Source: Fidelibacterota bacterium
GTDB lineage: Bacteria; Fidelibacterota; UBA2242; B5-G15
Length of the DNA stretch: 11,292 bases
Direction: 5' to 3'
Assembly (NCBI GenBank): GCA_003645825.1
Contig: QNCQ01000032.1
Coordinates: 1 to 11,292, forward strand
In this document: piece by piece, positions 6,300-11,292 of the stretch
Position numbering within the stretch: the stretch's first letter is position 1
Layout: every line of letters starts with the position of its first letter
Translations under genes and position numbers: made by a program
Notes under the pieces: model-generated
The model's input: the letters and a program-made list of their open reading frames with translations, nothing else
What the model was told of the DNA's origin: nothing
Databases searched by the model: none

Positions 6300-9011
6300 A
6301 TGAGAAAGGACAAGATAATAAGGCTATTAACAATATCTATGTTGTTGGTAAATGTAATGTATTCTCAGACTACAGGTAAAATTGCCGGGAGAGTGGTGGA
6401 TGCAAAAACGGGTGAACCGATTCCGGGGGCTAATATATGGCTTGAAGGCACAAGTTTGGGTAGCGCAAGTGATAATAATGGCAGTTATTTCATTATAAAC
6501 GTTCCGCCGGGAGATTATACTATTATAGCACAGGTTATTGGCTACAAGATAGAAAAGATAAAGGGCGTTAAGGTTTCTGTGAATAGAACTACATATATTG
6601 ATTTCCATCTTGAGCAGACATTGATTAAGGGAGAAACTATCGTAGTAGAGGCAGAAAAGATTGCTGTTAAGAAAGACCAGACCGGGACTATCAAGAACAT
6701 TTCGTCAGATCAAATAGAACAGTTGCCAGTGGAAAATATTGGTTCAATAATCAGTATGCAGGCGGGAGTTGTAGCTGGTCATTTCAGAGGGGGAAGGGAT
6801 ACAGAGGTTTCTTATATGATTGATGGTATTCAGGTCGATGAGCTGTATGATGGGAGATATTCTGCAGTTGATATAGAGCCTGAGGCTGTCAGGGATCTTG
6901 AAGTTATAACCGGGACATTTAATGCGGAATACGGACAGGCAATGAGCGGTGTGGTCAATATGGTAACAAAGGATGGTGGGAATGATTTCCATGGCTTTAT
7001 ATCTGGTAGCTTTTCAAATTACTATACCACCCATGATGATATATTTATAGGGTTAAAAGAGTCGGAAATTGATAGAAATAAGGATTTTAAATTCCAAATT
7101 AGTGGCCCTATCATAAAGGATCATATTAACTTTTTTGTTAACCTGAGGAAACAGGAAAACAAGGGTCATTTAAATGGGATCAGAAGATTTAGGGTAACCG
7201 ATTATAGTAATTTTTCATCATTAAATCCCCAGTTGTGGTATTCAGAACACACGGGTGATAATAAATATGTACCGATGAATTGGAGCAAGAATTTTTCGTT
7301 ATTAAATAAGTTGACGTTTAGATTTATAAGAAATATGAAGGTGGCATTTCTGCATACGCAGAATAGAGATCAGTGGCATGGTTATAACCATCAATTTAAA
7401 TATAATCCTGATGGATTAAATACAACTTATAGGAATAGCAATTTATTCGCGGTCCAGATAAATCATATGATAAGTACAAGCCTTTTCTATGAATTGAAGT
7501 TATCTAAGTTAAAAAGTTTTTATGGGTGGTACAGATATTCTGACCCTCTTGATTCGAGGTATATTAACGATAAATATTTGAATTCAGATGGTTGCTGGTT
7601 TTTCACAGGGGGCGAAGAGGGGGTTTATAATAGATTCGGAGAATATTTAGGTAAGGGACATAGTAAAAGATATCAGACGGATAATACAGCGAAATTTGAC
7701 ATAACATGGCAAGCCAACCAACATCACAGTATTAAGTCGGGTGTTGAATATACCCAACACATATTGGATAACCAGTGGCATATAATAAGAAATAAATATG
7801 CCGGTACTGACTCTGCGGATATATTATATGAACCAGTGATATATCCTGACTCTACACGTTGGGCAGATGTCTATGTGGTTAAACCGTACGAATATTCTTT
7901 GTATATTCAAGATAAGATGGAATTCAAAGAAATGGTGATAAATTTGGGCTTGAGATACGATTATTTTAATCCGAATGCTTACTATCCATCTAATTTAAGG
8001 AATCCCGCAAATCAACTTTTGCTGCCTGATTCAATGATGTCTACTTACATTAAAGCTGATCCAAAAATACAGTTAAGTCCCAGATTTGGTTTTGCGTATC
8101 AACTTAGTGATGCGGCTGTGTTGCATTTTAGCTATGGTCATTTCTTTCAAATACCCCCGCTTTATGCATTCTATCAGAATCACTCGTTCATAGTGGGACC
8201 AAGGGATTTTGAGTCTACCGTTGGTAACCCGCAGTTAAAAGCTCAGAAAACTGTAACTTACGAAATAGGTTTGTGGCAAGAATTAGTTAAAAATCTTGGT
8301 CTTGAAGTTACGTTGTTTTATAGGGACATATATAACCTTTTGAGTACAAAGGTTGTAACAACCTATAACCAGATTAAGTACGGGATATATACTAATAAGG
8401 ATTATGGAAATGCACGAGGTCTGGAGGTAAAAATTGATTATGTAAGTGGGAATTTAAGTGTTTTTGCTAATTATACTCTTCAGTACACCCGTGGGAATGC
8501 AGATACTCCGGAGCAGAATTTCAACAGAGAAGGGAATAATATGGATCCGATTATTAGATATATTCCAATGAGTTGGGATCAGAGACACACTTTTAATATA
8601 TCGATTGGATATAATACACCTAAGTGGGGTGCTACTCTTACAGGTTATTATAATTCAGGAACACCATATACTTGGAGCCCAATTCCTGAGAATAGGATTT
8701 CGCGGATAAATCTATATCCTAATAATGATTATAAAAGACCTTCGTATTCCTTTGATGCAACTGGTTATTATAACATAGCAAGAATAAAAGGGATAAATTT
8801 AAAGCTTGAATGGTCGGTCTATAATATTTTCGATAGACTAAATGAAGTGTGGGTAAATGGGCAAACAGGGAGGGCTTATACTGCTATTGTTAGGCCTTCC
8901 GATATAGAATCATATAGGAGTAATTTTAGTATATATGATGAAGTATATAAAAATCCTTCAGCCTATGTAACACCAAGAACAATTAAGATAGGTTTGGTAT
9001 TATCATATTAG
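6300..9011 (+). CDS. TonB-dependent outer-membrane receptor with carboxypeptidase-regulatory-like domain
   Basis: This is a 903-residue outer-membrane transporter. A signal peptide covers about residues 1-23. A carboxypeptidase-D-regulatory-like beta-sandwich follows (about 26-106; GRVVDAKTGEPIPGANIWLEG, read across 30-50). Residues 112-118, ETIVVEA, resemble a TonB box. The plug domain spans about 120-235 with YMIDGIQVDE, VEVITG-like EVITGTFNAEYGQAMSG and VVNMVTKDGG. The remainder is a barrel of alternating aromatic strands ending in KIGLVLSY, with a terminal Tyr as expected for assembly by the BAM complex. Energy would come from TonB-ExbBD, not seen here. Such receptors import ligands too large for porins; the substrate cannot be read from sequence. 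No SusD partner is adjacent. AAAAAGG (6282-6288) is the ribosome site. ATG 6300 is chosen, but an in-frame GTG at 6294 is a near-equal alternative, adding two residues. It lies just past a strong terminator and 16 bp before the next gene. Confidence 0.92.
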   Translation: MRKDKIIRLLTISMLLVNVMYSQTTGKIAGRVVDAKTGEPIPGANIWLEGTSLGSASDNNGSYFIINVPPGDYTIIAQVIGYKIEKIKGVKVSVNRTTYIDFHLEQTLIKGETIVVEAEKIAVKKDQTGTIKNISSDQIEQLPVENIGSIISMQAGVVAGHFRGGRDTEVSYMIDGIQVDELYDGRYSAVDIEPEAVRDLEVITGTFNAEYGQAMSGVVNMVTKDGGNDFHGFISGSFSNYYTTHDDIFIGLKESEIDRNKDFKFQISGPIIKDHINFFVNLRKQENKGHLNGIRRFRVTDYSNFSSLNPQLWYSEHTGDNKYVPMNWSKNFSLLNKLTFRFIRNMKVAFLHTQNRDQWHGYNHQFKYNPDGLNTTYRNSNLFAVQINHMISTSLFYELKLSKLKSFYGWYRYSDPLDSRYINDKYLNSDGCWFFTGGEEGVYNRFGEYLGKGHSKRYQTDNTAKFDITWQANQHHSIKSGVEYTQHILDNQWHIIRNKYAGTDSADILYEPVIYPDSTRWADVYVVKPYEYSLYIQDKMEFKEMVINLGLRYDYFNPNAYYPSNLRNPANQLLLPDSMMSTYIKADPKIQLSPRFGFAYQLSDAAVLHFSYGHFFQIPPLYAFYQNHSFIVGPRDFESTVGNPQLKAQKTVTYEIGLWQELVKNLGLEVTLFYRDIYNLLSTKVVTTYNQIKYGIYTNKDYGNARGLEVKIDYVSGNLSVFANYTLQYTRGNADTPEQNFNREGNNMDPIIRYIPMSWDQRHTFNISIGYNTPKWGATLTGYYNSGTPYTWSPIPENRISRINLYPNNDYKRPSYSFDATGYYNIARIKGINLKLEWSVYNIFDRLNEVWVNGQTGRAYTAIVRPSDIESYRSNFSIYDEVYKNPSAYVTPRTIKIGLVLSY

Positions 9012-9027
9012 TCGTTGGGGTGAAATA

Positions 9028-11292
9028 ATGGAGAAGAAGATCTTAAGGTTGATATTAATTGGTATATCAATTGTATCGGTAGTGTTCCCGCAGGGTAAAA
9101 AATATGAAGGTCCTGATGATCCAGCTGGAGATATTGCTGCAATCCGCGCTGGGGTAATGAATGGGAATAGAGTGTATTTATACTTTAAAAATACAACCGA
9201 GCTATCGAATTGGTATAGTGGTGAAGTGGGGCCTGAGTTTTCGGGGTGGCCTTATGGTCCTGATATGCAGAGAGCTCTGGATGGGATTGGTTTGCTTATA
9301 GGTGCAAAAGTCTTTATAAAAAAGTCTGATAATCCAACGGTTACCAATCCTGATACCATTCCCGAAACTGATATTTTAAATATCTTATCTCACCCTGATA
9401 AATACCATGTTCTATATTTTTTACAGACGAGTTATAGAGAAGAGATGGATGCTAATCCTGTTGATGGTACCCCATGGGGATTTTATCCTGTGTTTGGTTA
9501 TTTCAATGAAGCCCAAGACTACCCTGCGATGAGTAATAAACCCAATTCGTGGCCCCCTCAGGGATGGCCAGCTCCAAATGACCAGCTAAAGTGGCCGGGG
9601 GAGTGGAATGGTAGATTTGGAAGAGGAGTAACTTATGCTGATCTGGAAACCTATTTTGTAGTGAATGATGCGCAGGACCTTGAATATCTTGGGCCTGAGG
9701 ACTATGTTAGATACTATCCGAGGCCGGGAAGAAGGATTGGTGATAAGAGGCCGAGCGTTACTATTCAAAAGGGAGAACCATGGGGAGGTCTTGGTATAAG
9801 AGTGGAAGCAAGGGGGTTTCAGTGGAATAATCCACAGGCAAGGGATTGCATTTTCTGGGAGTACAACATTGCTAACATTTCAGAGTATGATTTGCCTTAT
9901 GTAGCATTTGGATATTGGGTTGATAACGGCATTGGAGGCGAAGCAGATGACGAGATCGCATATTTTGATAAGCTATTAGATATGGCATATTCGTGGGATA
10001 AGGATGGAATAGGTTATGCTGGGGGTAGAACGGGGGTAATGGGTTTTGCGTATCTGGAAAGCCCCGGATTACCCTATGATGGGGTTGATAATGATGATGA
10101 CGGGATAATTGATGAAAAAAGAGATAACGAGGCGACTCGAATAGTTGGTCCTACTGATGGGATACATGACTTAGAGAAGTTTTTAGCGTTCTATAATTTG
10201 AAGGAGGAAGATTTAAAGGAGCATTGGGATGCAGATGAAGATCAGGACTGGCAGGATGGAGAAGATTTGAATGGAGATGGGGTATATCAAATAACAGAAT
10301 TTGCTGGGGATGATGTAGGTCTTGATGGAGTTGGCCCTGGAGAAATCAATTATACTGGACCTGATGAAGGGGAATGTAACCATAAGCCAGATTTTAAAGA
10401 GGGTATAGGTTGCGAGCCAAACTTTGCAGCAACGGATGTTTCAGAGTCTGATATGGTTGGTTTAACAAGCTTTAGGATGTTTCCAGTTCCAAGCCATGCA
10501 CAGTCCAATACCACAGCTTGGTTTAAAAATGATCAGGTAATGTGGGATATTATTGCATCGGATACTTTGATGGAATATTTTGGTGTAATTTCGAATCTAA
10601 TAGAAGTGTTTGCTTCAGGACCATTCCCTCTTTATAAAGGAAGGACAGAAAGAATATCAATGTCTGAGTTACATTCATATGATCCACTTGAGGGATTAGA
10701 GTCTGAAAGTCACGATGCTCCCGCATTATTTCAGTTAAAAAGGATAGTTCAAGTAATATATGAGAAAGACTATCGTTTTGCCAGCCCACCTGAAATGCCA
10801 ACCCTGTTTGCAACACCTGGTGATGGAAAAGTGATTCTTACCTGGGATAATGTTGCTGATACTAGAACTCGCGATCCTTTCGTTGGTAATGTGAATGATT
10901 TTGAGGGATATAAGATATATCGGTCTACTGATCCATATTTTCATGATTCCCAGGTTATTACTGATGGTTATGGAACTCCGATGTTTTATAAGCCGATATT
11001 TCAGTGTGATTTGAAAGATGGAAAGTCTGGTTTTACAGATTTTGGACTTGTTAACGGTATGGGATATTACCTGGGTGATGAAACGGGTATAACGCATTAT
11101 TTTATAGATAATAATGTTCAAAATGGTAGAACATATTACTATGCTCTTGTTGCTTACGATTATGGAGCTCCGGATATTGGGCCTGGGATAGCACCATCTG
11201 AGAATAATCTTGTGATTGAGTTAGATGAGAATGAGAAAGTTATTGGTTATGGGAAGAATATCGCAATTGTCGTTCCCAAACCTGTTTCTGCA
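9028..11292 (+). CDS. Large exported protein with acidic Ca-loop-like repeats and FN3 domain (3' truncated by window)
   Basis: An open frame of 755 codons runs to the window end with no stop. It starts at ATG 9028 behind a GGGGTGA ribosome site (9017-9023). Residues 1-22 form a signal peptide with no lipobox cysteine. The following roughly 560 residues match no domain I can name; they are rich in Trp, Tyr, Pro and Gly and read like a beta-structured surface protein. Acidic loops DGVDNDDDGIIDE (351-363) and DADEDQDWQDGEDLNGDG (about 401-418) resemble thrombospondin-type-3 or EF-hand-like calcium loops. An FN3-like domain begins at about 586 (PTLFATPGDGKVILTW) and includes YKIYRSTDP and YYYALVAYD. 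Comparable proteins beside TonB receptors in related phyla often end with a sorting domain, which would lie beyond the window. The 16-bp gap after the receptor stop implies one transcript and a shared surface role, perhaps ligand presentation. No enzyme motif is visible. Confidence 0.8.
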   Translation, partial: MEKKILRLILIGISIVSVVFPQGKKYEGPDDPAGDIAAIRAGVMNGNRVYLYFKNTTELSNWYSGEVGPEFSGWPYGPDMQRALDGIGLLIGAKVFIKKSDNPTVTNPDTIPETDILNILSHPDKYHVLYFLQTSYREEMDANPVDGTPWGFYPVFGYFNEAQDYPAMSNKPNSWPPQGWPAPNDQLKWPGEWNGRFGRGVTYADLETYFVVNDAQDLEYLGPEDYVRYYPRPGRRIGDKRPSVTIQKGEPWGGLGIRVEARGFQWNNPQARDCIFWEYNIANISEYDLPYVAFGYWVDNGIGGEADDEIAYFDKLLDMAYSWDKDGIGYAGGRTGVMGFAYLESPGLPYDGVDNDDDGIIDEKRDNEATRIVGPTDGIHDLEKFLAFYNLKEEDLKEHWDADEDQDWQDGEDLNGDGVYQITEFAGDDVGLDGVGPGEINYTGPDEGECNHKPDFKEGIGCEPNFAATDVSESDMVGLTSFRMFPVPSHAQSNTTAWFKNDQVMWDIIASDTLMEYFGVISNLIEVFASGPFPLYKGRTERISMSELHSYDPLEGLESESHDAPALFQLKRIVQVIYEKDYRFASPPEMPTLFATPGDGKVILTWDNVADTRTRDPFVGNVNDFEGYKIYRSTDPYFHDSQVITDGYGTPMFYKPIFQCDLKDGKSGFTDFGLVNGMGYYLGDETGITHYFIDNNVQNGRTYYYALVAYDYGAPDIGPGIAPSENNLVIELDENEKVIGYGKNIAIVVPKPVSA

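Noticed and set aside
9028..11292. SusD-like lipoprotein after the receptor
   Set aside because: There is no lipobox cysteine after the signal peptide, and the sequence is beta-rich with FN3 and acidic loops instead of the helical TPR-like SusD fold.

Overview
The window looks like a low-GC Gram-negative bacterium of the Fibrobacteres-Chlorobi-Bacteroidetes superphylum or a nearby candidate phylum such as Calditrichota, Ignavibacteria, KSB1 or Neomarinimicrobiota. The evidence is a secreted multidomain protein with a C-terminal YPNPFNP-type sorting domain (type IX secretion style), next to a large TonB-dependent receptor that carries an N-terminal carboxypeptidase-regulatory-like domain. The exact phylum cannot be fixed from the sequence. 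All genes lie on the + strand. UGA is used as an ordinary stop in at least two genes.

Region 1 (1-1114) holds the 3' part of a VTC-type polyphosphate polymerase gene and, one base after its stop, a DUF4956 membrane protein gene. This is a recurrent bacterial gene pair. Region 2 (1253-3187) encodes a soluble hybrid sensor histidine kinase: two PAS domains with the same C-x10-C-x2-C cysteine pattern, then HisKA, HATPase and receiver domains. One in-frame UGA at 1952-1954, at the end of the second PAS domain, cuts it into two pieces. The kinase H-box also has a proline where leucine is usual. The gene is either freshly broken, misread, or unusually expressed.

Region 3 (3188-3597) is about 410 bp without a gene. 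It holds several inverted repeats, a weak terminator candidate and a weak promoter candidate. Region 4 (3598-11292) is a cell-envelope locus of three genes. The first encodes an exported protein with two predicted carbohydrate-binding-like beta-sandwich domains, an FN3 domain, a CBM9-like domain and a sorting domain. A very strong intrinsic terminator follows. Next come a TonB-dependent receptor and, 16 bp later, a large exported protein with calcium-loop-like acidic repeats and an FN3 domain that runs off the window end. The inferred role is surface capture and outer-membrane import of a polymeric or glycan-like substrate. No SusD-like lipoprotein or catalytic enzyme is visible, so the substrate is unknown. 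No tRNA, rRNA, CRISPR array, insertion sequence or phage gene was seen.
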